Assembly: GCA_023374025.1 (NCBI GenBank)
Contig: SIJG01000051.1
Coordinates: forward strand, 106,642-170,641
From: Heterodera schachtii
Taxonomy: Eukaryota > Nematoda > Chromadorea > Rhabditida > Heteroderidae
DNA length: 64,000 nt
Direction: 5' to 3'
The translations under genes were made by a program, and so were the position numbers. Numbering within the stretch: the stretch's first letter is position 1; every line of letters starts with the position of its first letter. The notes under the pieces were generated by a model, which had not been told where the DNA came from, did not search any database, and saw only the letters and a list, made by a program, of their open reading frames with translations. Below are positions 24,101 through 34,100 of the stretch, piece by piece.

Positions 24101-24457
24101 GAAATTTTTTTAATTTTTCGGGGGGGGGGGGGGTGGGGCGGGTACGAGCTAATCCCTAGGGGCATGGGGTGGCAAAATTTTCCACTTTCGAAAACCAACC
24201 AAAAAAGGCGCTGTTTTAATCTGTCACGGTAAAATAATGTGTGGACAGAATTTAATTAAAACAAAATTTCAGGTTGTAAAAATCTTTATTCGGAATGCCA
24301 CCGATGGGCCCATTACCATGAAAAGGTTGTTGGCACGCCGAATGAATGTGAGCGGAACCCGCATTGGATGGCACAAAACTGTGCCAAGGCGTGCAAAAAG
24401 TGTGGGGCGACAAAGCCAGAACAATGCATGTGGGTTCAAATAAAGAAAAAAAAGTAA
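18104..24457 (+). CDS. Tyrosinase with two ShKT domains
   Basis: Twenty-three exons (866 residues): 18104-18352, 18649-18709, 18772-18924, 19077-19222, 19803-19945, 20278-20362, 20429-20521, 20629-20690, 20734-20791, 20842-20943, 21036-21098, 21194-21274, 21364-21436, 21590-21674, 21804-21901, 21953-22072, 22130-22192, 22239-22415, 22483-22544, 22795-22989, 23530-23613, 23664-23826, 24273-24457. A signal peptide or anchor leads. The CuA site is FFHCN, AHGGP, WHREYLKR; CuB is HNYVHSWIGG and DPIFFVYHCFLDY. PYWD is conserved. A Thr/Ser-rich linker, a basic-His then poly-Ser/acidic stretch (about 655-700) and two six-Cys ShKT domains follow. Such copper oxidases make quinones for cuticle or eggshell hardening. 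Introns at 18925 and 23827 are GC-AG. The exon at 20278 has no AG acceptor (AT instead), so the allele may be impaired. Confidence 0.85.
23074..23335. mobile_element. hAT-like MITE in a tyrosinase intron
   Basis: Ends TAGGCCTGGATTTTTAGG and, inverted, TAGGGCCGGATTCTTAGG. Flanked by the 8-bp duplication GTGATCAT (23066-23073 and 23336-23343). 262 bp, no coding capacity. Confidence 0.85.
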
Positions 24458-25027
24458 TTTTAATAAAACAGTGAAAATTCAAAAAAAAAAATGGTGGGAT
24501 AATAATTTTAATAAATTTAGCATTTATTATAATTTTAAAAATAATATTAACTAATAAAAATTTAAAAATATTTCTAAAATTACAGCAAAAATATGCCGAA
24601 GGATTATCAAGCTCCACCAATAGAATACGACTAAAAATCGCAATAAAAATGAAACAAACAAACAAGAATAATGCAGATGGATGAATAAAAGAAAATTAAT
24701 TTGTAAATTTCGATTTCCATTTTTCCCTAATTTTAGGAATTTTTTGACAATGCATATTTTTAATGTTATTTAAATGACTTGATAATTCAGAAATAATTTA
24801 AAGAATTGTTATCCTGCTTTTCAAGAATAAAATGTCAAAAATGGCTTTTTAAAATTTTCTTTTTAAGGAACACTATCTTTTTAACATTTTTTTCAAATTA
24901 ATTTATCTCTATTGGTCCTTACAATTAGCTTTTAAATATAATGTAAATTTATACTTTAATTAAATAAGCATTTTCTTACATTTCTATACATATACATAAT
25001 AAATTTTCATCAAAAAACATGAATAAA
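24458..25027. other. AT-rich spacer
   Basis: Downstream of the tyrosinase stop codon. No gene seen. The last 50-60 bases resemble the sequence 3' of the innexin gene near 31050. Confidence 0.45.
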
Positions 25028-25111
25028 TCACTCTAAAAATTCTTGTTGAATTTTCTCATCGTTTGTTGGGCGTTGATTTGTTACGCAGCTGCTGCTTTCT
25101 CCCTCTTCTAA
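25028..25111 (-). pseudogene. Duplicated copy of the innexin last exon, shortened
   Basis: This repeats the start of the terminal innexin exon (31283 downward): the first 20 codons are identical, including LEEGESSSC and NQRPTNDEK. It then jumps across about 130 bases of the innexin copy into the matching 3'-flanking sequence and ends IQQEFLE-stop. The polypyrimidine/acceptor region upstream is also copied. No other innexin sequence lies nearby, so it is a segmental duplication fragment. Confidence 0.75.
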
Positions 25112-25297
25112 CTTTAGAAAACGATTTAGAAAAATTAAAATTTATTTAAATGATAAATGAATGTTTTAAGAATTATATAAATTGTATAGCTAACTTAAAA
25201 AGAATGCTAAAACCGAAAAATCCGTTTTAGGGAACTTCAAATTGAGTAATTTTAACTCAAAAACCCCCTAATTAATTCTAGAAAACATCAATTTCAG

Positions 25298-25684
25298 TTT
25301 CATCGATCACATCAAATTTCTCAGTGCCAATCCGCACATTTTCGCCAAATCCACCCATTTTGCGGTGGACATATTAGCATCAAAAACTGATGTCACGCCA
25401 ATTTGGGATGTTTTTGCGCGTCAAATTTGGCCCATTTTGGGCCAAACATTCGCCACTTGAACATTTCCCCCGGTGCTGATCACTTGGGCAACTTTCTTCG
25501 TCTCATTTCGCCAACAATTTTCTCTGACCTCGCCCGGCTGAATTCAATCCAGTCTTATGTGATGTTCCCCGACCAACTTGCTGATGATGATGGACCAAAC
25601 TTCTTCTGCTGGCCAATTGTTTGTTGTCCAAATGGCTGCACTCTCCGAGAAAAGATGGCCAACCGAAGCGATTGCGTTGCTTAA
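25298..25684 (+). pseudogene. F-box-like family fragment, frameshifted
   Basis: After a TTTCAG acceptor the sequence reads FIDHIKFLSANPHIF and IWDVFARQIWPIL, matching the middle of the copy at window start. A one-base shift near 25440 then moves the reading to PNIRHLNISPGADHLGNFL, LISPTIFSDLARL and the family-like FPDQLADDDGPN. No N-terminal part is present. It is probably an inactive fragment. Confidence 0.65.
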
Positions 25685-25694
25685 ATCATAGTTT

Positions 25695-26187
25695 AGGGAA
25701 CGAATTTTTAGGTTTCCATCTATTTTTTTTTTTGCGGGTCTTATGGTGAGATAAACGCAAAATCACATTTTCTTCGCTCTATTTTCAATTTAGAGCGACT
25801 TTTTAACAACTATTTTGGCTTTTGAAATTTAAAAAACAACTCTTTTGCTTGTGAACAAAAATTTGTTATGGAAAATGAATAGAAGAAAAAAATGCACCCC
25901 TAAGAATGAACCTAAATTTTTTTTTCAAAATATCCCCTAAGAATCGACTTTTCAAAAAGCAAAAACCCTGGCCATGCTTTGGCGGTCAATGAAAATTTGT
26001 TTGATTTACATTATTTAATTGAAATGGATAAAGAATGAGGCAATTTTTGATAAATCACACTTTTATTGACAACCAATTTTTTGGCAACTTTTTTTTTTTT
26101 TGCAACTATTTAGGTATTTCGCGATTTTTTCGCCCTTATTTACGGCCTTATTTTGGACTTTTTCGCCCTTAAAAATCCGATCCCTAT
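25695..26187. mobile_element. hAT-like relic
   Basis: Left end TAGGGAACGAATTTTTAGG and right end, inverted, TAGGGATCGGATTTTTAAGG are similar. Flanks do not show a convincing duplication, so this is an old or recombined copy. The interior is AT-rich. Confidence 0.45.
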
Positions 26188-26195
26188 TTATAATT

Positions 26196-26492
26196 TCAGC
26201 TTTTTAGATGAATTAATTTACAGATTTCTTTGTTGAAACTCGGTGTGAAGTCAGCGGCTAATTTTGCGAAGGGATTCTGCCATGAAAAATGATGGCCTTT
26301 TTTTAGAGAAATTTCAATGAAAATCTTTTTATTTTTTGGTATTTTGCTTAGTCTTTCGTGCTTTTTTTGCAAAAAAACTTGAAATATGTACCAATACCCG
26401 CCGTTTTCCGGCACTTTGTTGCCGGACTGGAAAAGTTGGTGATTAGTCCGCTGTGGTTGTGTCATCAAAAGCTTCGTGAGCACTCGTTTCAT
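26196..26492 (-). CDS. Possible small protein, unrecognised
   Basis: An open frame from an ATG at 26492 encodes MKRVLTKLLMTQPQRTNHQ followed by LFQSGNKVPENGGYWYIF. The last part reads NPFAKLAADFTPSFNKEIC. It may be one 98-residue exon, or two exons (26492-26379 and 26276-26196) joined across a weak GT donor with the middle low-complexity Lys-rich part removed, giving 64 residues. I do not recognise it. Composition looks protein-like rather than random, but the leader acceptor is not evident and it lies in a decayed zone. Confidence 0.35.
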   Translation of the reverse strand: MKRVLTKLLMTQPQRTNHQLFQSGNKVPENGGYWYIFQVFLQKKHERLSKIPKNKKIFIEISLKKGHHFSWQNPFAKLAADFTPSFNKEICKLIHLKS

Positions 26493-26818
26493 TTTCAATG
26501 TTATTTTTTTCCGGTTTTTTTTTTTGGATTTTCATTTAAAATTTGCTTATTTTTCCACTCTTCCAATTGAACATTATTTTTTGAAGATCGCTAAACTTTA
26601 TTAATTTTGCCAAATTTATTTTTTAAGCGAATTTTGTTTTTAATGGCATCGCCCGTCGACCTCCGCTGATATTTGCTTAATCTTCTCCACAATTGGTGAA
26701 AATCAGCAACAATTGTTGGGTTCATTTTGACAACCATTTGGGGGACTGAAGTTGAGGAAAATGTGAGTCAAATGATAATTAATTAATAATTAATATGAAT
26801 TTTAATTTGTGTCCTTTT

Positions 26819-27360
26819 GGATTCGCAGAGTCACACCCAACTCATCATTGCACGATGAGAGTCGTCGCCCTGGCAATTTGTCCCATTCTTTGGTCGTCCT
26901 CAAATTGGCACTGTTTTGCCCCGTTCTATGCAATGATGGACAGACATTTCGATGGGAAAAGCGATTTTTCAATTTTTGGCAAGTTTTTTTTTTTTTGTAA
27001 AGTGATTGGCTTTTTTTTGGGTTTTTGGTTACTTTTTAATAATGGTGTTTTTAAATAGTTTAGTTGCCCAAAAGCCTTTTCGGTTTAAAATGGCTCTGAA
27101 AATTAAATTTTTTTTGAATTCAGTAATTTTTTTTGTCAACGTGCTGAGTTTTATAGGGTTTTTTGGTTAAGTAAATTTTGGATTTTTTGAGTTTTTCGTG
27201 ACTTTTTTTTAGCTCGATGTGTGTAACGAGATTTGGATGGACATGCTCCCATTCTTTGTCGTCCTCAACTCGACCTCAAATTGGCACTGTTTTGCCACGT
27301 ATCGATGTGCTGGTGGACAAACATTCAATGGCAAAAGCGGTTGGATACCGTAGGTTTGAT
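26819..27360 (+). pseudogene. Two decayed F-box-like N-termini
   Basis: At about 26860-26985 and again at 27220-27350 the translation, with frameshifts, resembles the first 40 residues of the copy at the window start: MDRHFDGKSDFSIFG in the first, NEIWMDMLPFF and LVDKHSMAKA in the second. Each is cut by T-rich insertions and stops. They appear to be direct duplicates of the same decayed start region. Confidence 0.55.
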
Positions 27361-27554
27361 TTTTTTCAAATGCCGTTAAAATGTTTTAAAAGATTTTAAA
27401 ATTTTTGATCAGATTCGGCAATTCAAAAATAAAAAACGGAAACATTTTCTTTGAAAATTGAAATTTTTTTTTTGGGAAATTTGCAATTTTGAATTCTTTT
27501 TTAATTGTGAATGCTCCAGGCAAATTTATTTTCGCTGAAGACACTAAATAGTTG

Positions 27555-27955
27555 GGGGTCAAGGCAGTTCGTACAATGGCGTTTCGTACAATTTAAAATG
27601 GGAATGGCCATAACTTTTTTGATGGTCAGTTGATTTCCTCAAAATTGGTATCATTCGAAAGCTCTACGTGTTTAGAAGCTATCATTAAGCAGAAGCTAAG
27701 CGATTAATCATATTACCAAAAAGTTATGATTGATAAGACTTAAAAATTCAAGAAAATCCTAATTTTTTGTAAACAATTAATCATAACTTTTTGGTATGAT
27801 GATTAATCGCTTAGCTTCTGCTTAATAATAGCTTCTAAACACGTAGAGCTTTCGAATGATACCAATTTTGAGGAAATTAACTGACCAACAAAAAAGTTAT
27901 GGCCATTCCCATTTTAAATTGTACGAAACGCCATTGTACGAACTGCTATCGACCC
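27555..27955. mobile_element. Fold-back element with 9-bp target duplication
   Basis: Arms of about 170 bp (27555-27735 and 27776-27955) are inverted copies with ends GGGTC and inner strings such as CGTAGAGCTTTCG. The loop is about 40 bp. The 9-mer AAATAGTTG flanks both sides (27546-27554 and 27956-27964). Long inverted repeats with a 9-bp duplication fit a non-autonomous Mutator-like element. GGCCATAAC(T)n strings in it also occur in dispersed repeats elsewhere in the window. Confidence 0.8.
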
Positions 27956-28009
27956 AAATAGTTGTGTTCTTGCAATGGAAAATTCTTTTTTTATTTGAGA
28001 AAAATTATT

Positions 28010-28375
28010 TTTGGGGGCAACCCGAGATGCTGAGCACGAATCTATTATTCTTTTAGCTTAATTTCGAACTCCGAATCAGGATTCGGACTTTTTTCGAAAA
28101 TCTAAATTTTGTGTAAATGTTGCTAAGACATTGATTTGATGTATACAACACTATAAGTATTAGAAACCCACATCCGAAATCCTATGTTTACTCATACATA
28201 TATATTGTTGTGCAAATAAATCAATGCCTTGGCAAAATTTGTAAAAAATGAAATTTTTAAATTTTCAAAAAATGTTCGAGTCCGGGTTCGGGGTTCGAAA
28301 TAAAGCCAAATGAATGTTAAATCCGTGCTCAGCACCTCGGATTATCCCGAAATAATTTTTTTAATTAAAAAAAAA
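28010..28375. mobile_element. Inverted-repeat element before the Fic exons
   Basis: GAGATGCTGAGCACGAAT (about 28025) is matched inverted by CGTGCTCAGCACCTCGG (about 28325). Internal ATTCGGACT / AGTCCGGGTT stretches and ATCAATG strings pair likewise. Borders are approximate and no duplication is clear. It lies where the missing N-terminal part of the Fic gene would be expected. Confidence 0.55.
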
Positions 28376-28415
28376 TTTTGGGACCAATGTTCTTTACCAC
28401 TTCACCACATCTTAG

Positions 28416-29102
28416 GCAGAAGAGAAGCCCTTGCAGCAGGTGTGTACAGGGTCACTGATGTGCTGGTGCTAGCAAACAAGGCGACGGCAGCGAAGGATGT
28501 GCCAAAGCAAATGAAGGAATTTGTGCAGTGGGCGAATGCCAACGAAACAAACGATGACATCGCGCGTTTCGCCGCTCAAGTGCACCACAAATTGGTTGAT
28601 GATAGCTTTGGACTTTACTTGCCACAAAATTGAACATTTTCTGCAAAAAACTGCATTTTCTTGCCGTGTAAAATTCCGTCAAATGCCGAAAAGATTTTGG
28701 CAAAAAATGCATTTTCTTTCCGGCCAAATTTCCGTCAAAGGTCGAAAAAATGTAGTTCGCTGCAAAAATTGTTTTTGGCGGTTAAAATTCCGTCAAATGG
28801 CCGAAAGAGGGCATTTTGGGAAATAAGAGTGGAGCTTCAACCTCGCCCTAAAAACTGCGAAAAACTCACCAAAATTGCCGAAAATTTAATTGTAGGCACA
28901 ATTTTAGGCCTGCATCCATCACTATGAAGACGGTAATGGGCGAATGGCGCGTCTGGCCATGAACATGGTGTTGGTCCGCAAAAGCTTGAAGCCGATCATC
29001 TTTGAAGAAGACTTTCGCGAAAAATATAATTATTTTTTTGTTGATAACAATATTGAACCGCTAATTGTGGAAATTACGCGTTTAGTTAACCAGCAGTTGT
29101 AA
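28416..29102 (+). CDS. Fic-domain (AMPylase-type) gene, 5' truncated
   Basis: Two in-phase exons, 28416-28594 and 28908-29102, encode GVYRVTDVLVLAN, PKQMKEFVQWANANE, DDIARFAAQVHHKL, then the Fic active-site motif IHHYEDGNGRMARLAMN and a 40-residue end. The catalytic His and the DGNGR-R residues are kept; the usual HPF reads HHY. Fic enzymes transfer AMP or related groups to hydroxyl side chains of target proteins. A helix and start codon should lie upstream, but the first exon opens with a phase-1 acceptor and only an inverted-repeat element is found before it. The gene is therefore incomplete, either a relic or with a distant first exon. The intron holds three degenerate copies (period about 56) of a CCGTCAAA...CCGAAAAG unit. 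Confidence 0.6.
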
Positions 29103-31133
29103 TTCATTTTGTTTTTTGTCATTTTGGGTGCACAAGGGTCAAATCGTAATAAAAAAATTGTTAAAAAACGCACTCATAACCGCAGTCTGTTTCTTCTTCT
29201 TTTTGTTCCTCTCCTCCTGTTCTTCCTCTTCTTTTCCATTTGTTCCTTTCCTTCTTTTTGCTTTTGGTGACGTTTTTCCTTGTTTTAAAAAAATTGAAAG
29301 AGCAATTTAATGCCAATAAATGTACTTAAAAATGTTTTAGGGGATTTCGGGGTCGCTGATCACAAATAGGACATCCATTTCAACGAATTTCAACATCGGA
29401 TCTGATTTTCAAAAATAAGTCAAAACTATAAAATTTGCCGATTTCGCACTTTTATTAGAAAAATTGATTAAAGCTAGCCAAAAATCAGTCGAGGTCATTG
29501 CAGCACCAAAAATGAGTTATTCTATTCATATTTGAATAAGTAAAATTCGAAAATTTTGAATTTTTAACTTTGTTCGATTTGGGTTCGAAATTGTGTGCCA
29601 GATATTCGTGACCAGCGACTCCGAAAAACCATTAGTGATCAGCGCACAAATTACCTAGAAATGACTTTTTATCAAGCTTTTCGAAATTTTCCCAAAAAAA
29701 AATTTCGGTAATATGCATAAAAGAGGCAATTTTATGGCAAAATGCCGAAAAAATTTCACCACCCACATTTTTTAGTTGAGTTTGAGTAAATAGTTTTTGT
29801 TGAAATTTTTCATTTGATGATTTTGTTTATAACGCCCTTTTTGATGGCCTTTTTATAACGACTCAGCACCGTTTTGGCTCCTTCCCAAACAATGCGAAAA
29901 AGCATGCCGAGAAATTTCTTCTATCAATATTGATCGTAGCTTTTTCAAATGAAACAAAATACATATAAAATTTTCAAGTACCTAATTAGTAGAGAACGAA
30001 TTTTGAGACATGCCCTTTTTTCTGCGCATTAGTTCCGATGTATTAAGCAAAAATAACACATTTTCACTTTGTTTGAAGCTTCTACGTTGACTTTTATTAT
30101 GCCTTTAATGCCTTTTTTGGCATTTTTCCGAGAAATGCTTAGCAAAAATGCAATAAAAAAGAAAAATACACCCCTAAGAAATGACCCGAAAAAAATTTCA
30201 GAAAATACACCCCCAAGAATTGAAAAATTTTCTCAAAAATTGATCGCCAAAAATTTTTTTCTACATAAAAATTTTAAATTTAAAAAAAATTATAAAATAT
30301 TTGATAATCATTTAACTCACCAAAATTAAGTTTGATTAAGTTTTACGAGTTTTGCTCCCTAAAAAAACGTTAAAAAATTTTTAAATGCCTTTTTTCATGC
30401 TTTTTGGGATTTTTTGTGCCTTTTAATGCCTTTTTTTCAATTTTTTGGTGCCTATTATAGTGCCTTTTTCGAGATTTTTAGTGCCTTTTTTTCGTTCTCT
30501 ACTAATTAGCTTGTAATAACCAAAAGGCAATTCGGTAGAGAATTTGTTGCTCTTTCCAAAGGGCCTATTCAGGTTTTCCTGAAAATTTTCTCAACCCCCT
30601 AGGTTTTTTGGAAATTTTCCCGATCGAAAGTGTACTAGCATTTATTTTTCTAAATAATTTATAGACTTAAAATAATTTTGATCACCAAAAATTCTGACCA
30701 AAACTTTCTTAGAACTAACAAAGTTTATTCGAGCCCTAAGTGCTTTCTACTAGCCTGCAAAATTTCAAAAAAGTTATGACAAAATTTTTTGAAAAACTGT
30801 TTCCTTGTGTACTTTTGGCCACAACTTTGTTCAAACTTGGTGAAATTTTTAAATTTAGGTGAACTTAGAGAATGTGCTCTAAATTCCAATTTTGCGGCCA
30901 TTTCTTTCACTTTAAGGTTATATATTTGTTAATGTTTTTCAAATAATTTTTCTCTTTGGCCCTCAGCCTTTAAAATATTTTTATAAAAATTTCCATGTAA
31001 AATGTTTTAAATTTTAATTAAAAAAAACATGTTGTTATATTCTATTTAATTACATTTTCATCAAAAAACATGAATAAAGCACTCTAAAAATTCTTCTTGA
31101 AAATATGAATTGGCATTTATGTTATTGGTTTTG
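29103..31133. other. Gene-free repeat-rich region
   Basis: About 2 kb between the Fic fragment and the innexin stop. It contains a pyrimidine tract (29190-29280), a GTCGCTGATCAC repeat shared with position 840, a hAT-like element at 29990-30501, and after 30600 a dispersed repeat with CATAACTTTTTTG-type strings related to those near 36640 and 44520. No gene seen. Confidence 0.5.
29990..30501. mobile_element. hAT-like non-autonomous element
   Basis: Ends TAGAGAACGAA on both sides (inverted), flanked by the 8-bp duplication CTAATTAG (29982-29989 and 30502-30509). The right half consists of TGCCTTTTT repeats. 512 bp, no transposase. Confidence 0.85.
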
Positions 31134-34100
31134 TCATTTTTTGGCACATTCTCCGTGCCATTTTGAGGTTGAACAGCGCGGCACATTTGCCTCATCGTCC
31201 CCATCAGTTTCGTTACTTTCCTTTTTCTCATCGTTTGTTGGGCGTTGATTTGTTACGCAGCTGCTGCTTTCTCCCTCTTCTAACTTTAGAAAACGATTTA
31301 GAAAAATTAAGATTTATTTAAATATTTTTTGCTAACATTTGAATGCTAAAAAATGGTAAATTAATAAGAAAATTATATAAAATGATTTTTTAGTTTTTAA
31401 AATATAATGTTTTAAAAGTGTATAAACAACTTACAAAAAAACTAAACCTTGCAATTTTGAATATTAGAAATTTGATAAATTTTGAATAGCTAATAGATCC
31501 CGTTAAGAGACATAAGTTAAAAAGAGATGTTTTCTTGCTTAAGCTCCTTCGGTACTTAATTGTCCGTTTCGCCATGGCCTCGCCACGCCCCTTTTGCTTA
31601 ATTAAATGTTGCCAAATTGAGCCGGCACCTCAACTAACGATGCTTCTTCTCCACACGAAGAGACTTCGGGGATTTCTGATGGCAGTTGTTGGGCAACGGC
31701 GCTGTTCAACGAAAAACTTCTGTTTTGGAACGGTGCCATTGCGCTTCCGAACATGGCACTCCACGACGGCACAATGCCCCCCTGGCCATTGCTGCTGCTT
31801 GTCCGTCTTCGACTTCTGCAGCCGATTTTGCCATACGATGCCGGCGCCAAATGTCGTTGTCGGCACTTTGGGATCATTGAGAATTGGTGATATTTTGGCA
31901 CTAATGGGGCGGCAACATTTGACGGCTTGTTGTCACTGCTCACTGTTAAATGGCGAAGAGCTTGTCGCTGTTCCGAATGATATTCGCTCGGATTGGGAGT
32001 TTTCAGCAAAAATTGGTCTCTGTTTAAAAATTCAAATTATCAAAAGGTTTAAATTTTAGGCTAAATTATCACTTTTTGAGAAATTTTCAAACCTTGCTGC
32101 TGAATAATTTAAATTTTGAAAAATAGGAATGAACTAATTTATTGTCTGCTATAAAAAGGAAATTCTTGAACAGAAAATTATTCATAACCTTGCTCAAAAG
32201 TAACATTTTTAATTTTTAATAAAATTTAAAGCCCAACGATTTTTCTCTTAAAAATTTCGAAAATTCATATAAATTCGAAAAAATTATGGCCAAAAGAAAA
32301 TCAACATTTTTTTGAGGTCTTTGAGTAACGTCAGAGCAACCCGAGGACGGCCTCCTGCTGGCTATTATGCTGATTTTACGTTTGTCTACCTCCGCGGTGG
32401 CACCAAAATTTGCCGGGACGCGACTGCCAAAGTTGCTCCGCTTGCCGCTGTGTATGTGGCGGAATGTCTTGGCAAATTTTGTGACAATTCCGTTTTGTGG
32501 CATTGCTCTTGCACAGCGCTAAGCAACGGCACCAGGACGCTTGTCTTTCGCCGGTATATTGTCGGATCGGACGCGGTTGTTTTGGCGGTGGCGCATTCGG
32601 CACCACCACCAGCAGCAGCATAAGACGCCTTAGGAGCGTTAAAACAAATTACGGTCGGTGGCGGTTTGGGCGGCGTCGAAACGGCCGGCGGCGATTCGGT
32701 GGCCGCGGTGGGCAATTGGAGACGATCTGATCAACAAAATACGAAAAAAAAAATAATCTCAAATAATTATAAATAAAAATTTATCTTCATAAATAAAAAT
32801 TGGGATGAGTGTTTATGTTGACTAAATGCCAACTACGGCTGGAAAATAAAATACCCAAAATATGGGCAAAAAAAAAAAAATTATTTGCCATAAACAAAAA
32901 TTCGCAAAATTAGTGAGGAAATTTCTAATGCATGTTTAAATTGTTAAAAGAATTTTCAAAATCTCAAACTAAATTAATAGGAAAAGAATTTTGTATAGGT
33001 TGTTGTTTTGCAAAATTAATTTTCATAAAATTTCTTAATACATTTTCCTAAAAATAAAAATAAAAAGCAACTAAAATGATTTTTTTTTCAAAAAGTCTCA
33101 GATATTCAATGTTTTTCTTTGTCAAATAAAAATTTTTTTATTTATAGGCTAAAATTCGGAATGTATTAATTTGCCTTTAAAGTTAAATCTTTAGGCAATT
33201 TCTGACAATATAACCAGGCTTCATACAATTATCGATTTTATTTAAATTATTAATGCAATGCTTTTGCGAAATTATGATTTATTCATTTAAAATTATTACT
33301 CGCGATAAAGTCTTCCCACATCGCATCGACAACTTCAGTACACACCAAAATTCCCGCATGAATTGTCAACATTCGTAGCATAAAAACACCGTCCATTTTA
33401 ATGTAATCGCGAACAAACTGTTGAAAATTATGATTTAATATTATTTTAAAATTGTATAAAAAATTATCAAAATTGTGACAATGAATTATCGAAATGGAAA
33501 CACCCAAACAAAAAAATTGCCGAAATATCATGAATAATTTAAATTTATCAAAAGTAAAAAACGGTAAAAATGATCAGTGATTATCGAATTTATTTTTCAT
33601 ATTATTTCCCCAAAAATTAACGCACGTCTTGAAAAAGTCAAAGGAATTAACTGATGGTCCCCGCCGGATAAATTTTAATTCAAATGAGATTATTTTTTAA
33701 AAGATTAGTTAAAAACAAAACATAATTTTTAAATTTAGCATAATAGTACTACAAAAACAGCAAAAGATTAAGCTAATTTTGTTTACCTCGTCAAGTTCAC
33801 CCTCAAAATTCTTTTGTCTGAATTCGACGTCCGCAAGTTCTAATCGACGCGCAATAAATCTTAAAAAAAAATTCATTTTATTTTTTGTTCAATGTTTTTC
33901 ACCTTTTTCTCGCCTCAAAGGGCAAAGATGACATCAGCCAATTAATGAAGCTGAAAATTGTGACTACAACCAGCAAACTGTACCAAATCCACAGCAGAAC
34001 AAAAATCTAAAATAATATTTTAAATTGAAAAGGATTAAATAGAAATTACAGTAATTTTATTAAAATTAATATCCGTATGCTTTTTTAAATATTTTTCTAA

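Noticed and set aside
28265..28305. tRNA-like strings (GTTCGAGTCC, GGTTCGAAAT)
   Set aside because: No acceptor or anticodon stem can be formed; the strings belong to the inverted-repeat element at 28010-28375.
31602..32059. + strand frame of 174 codons over the innexin tail
   Set aside because: Antisense shadow of innexin exon 14, which has matching phases and splice sites on the minus strand.
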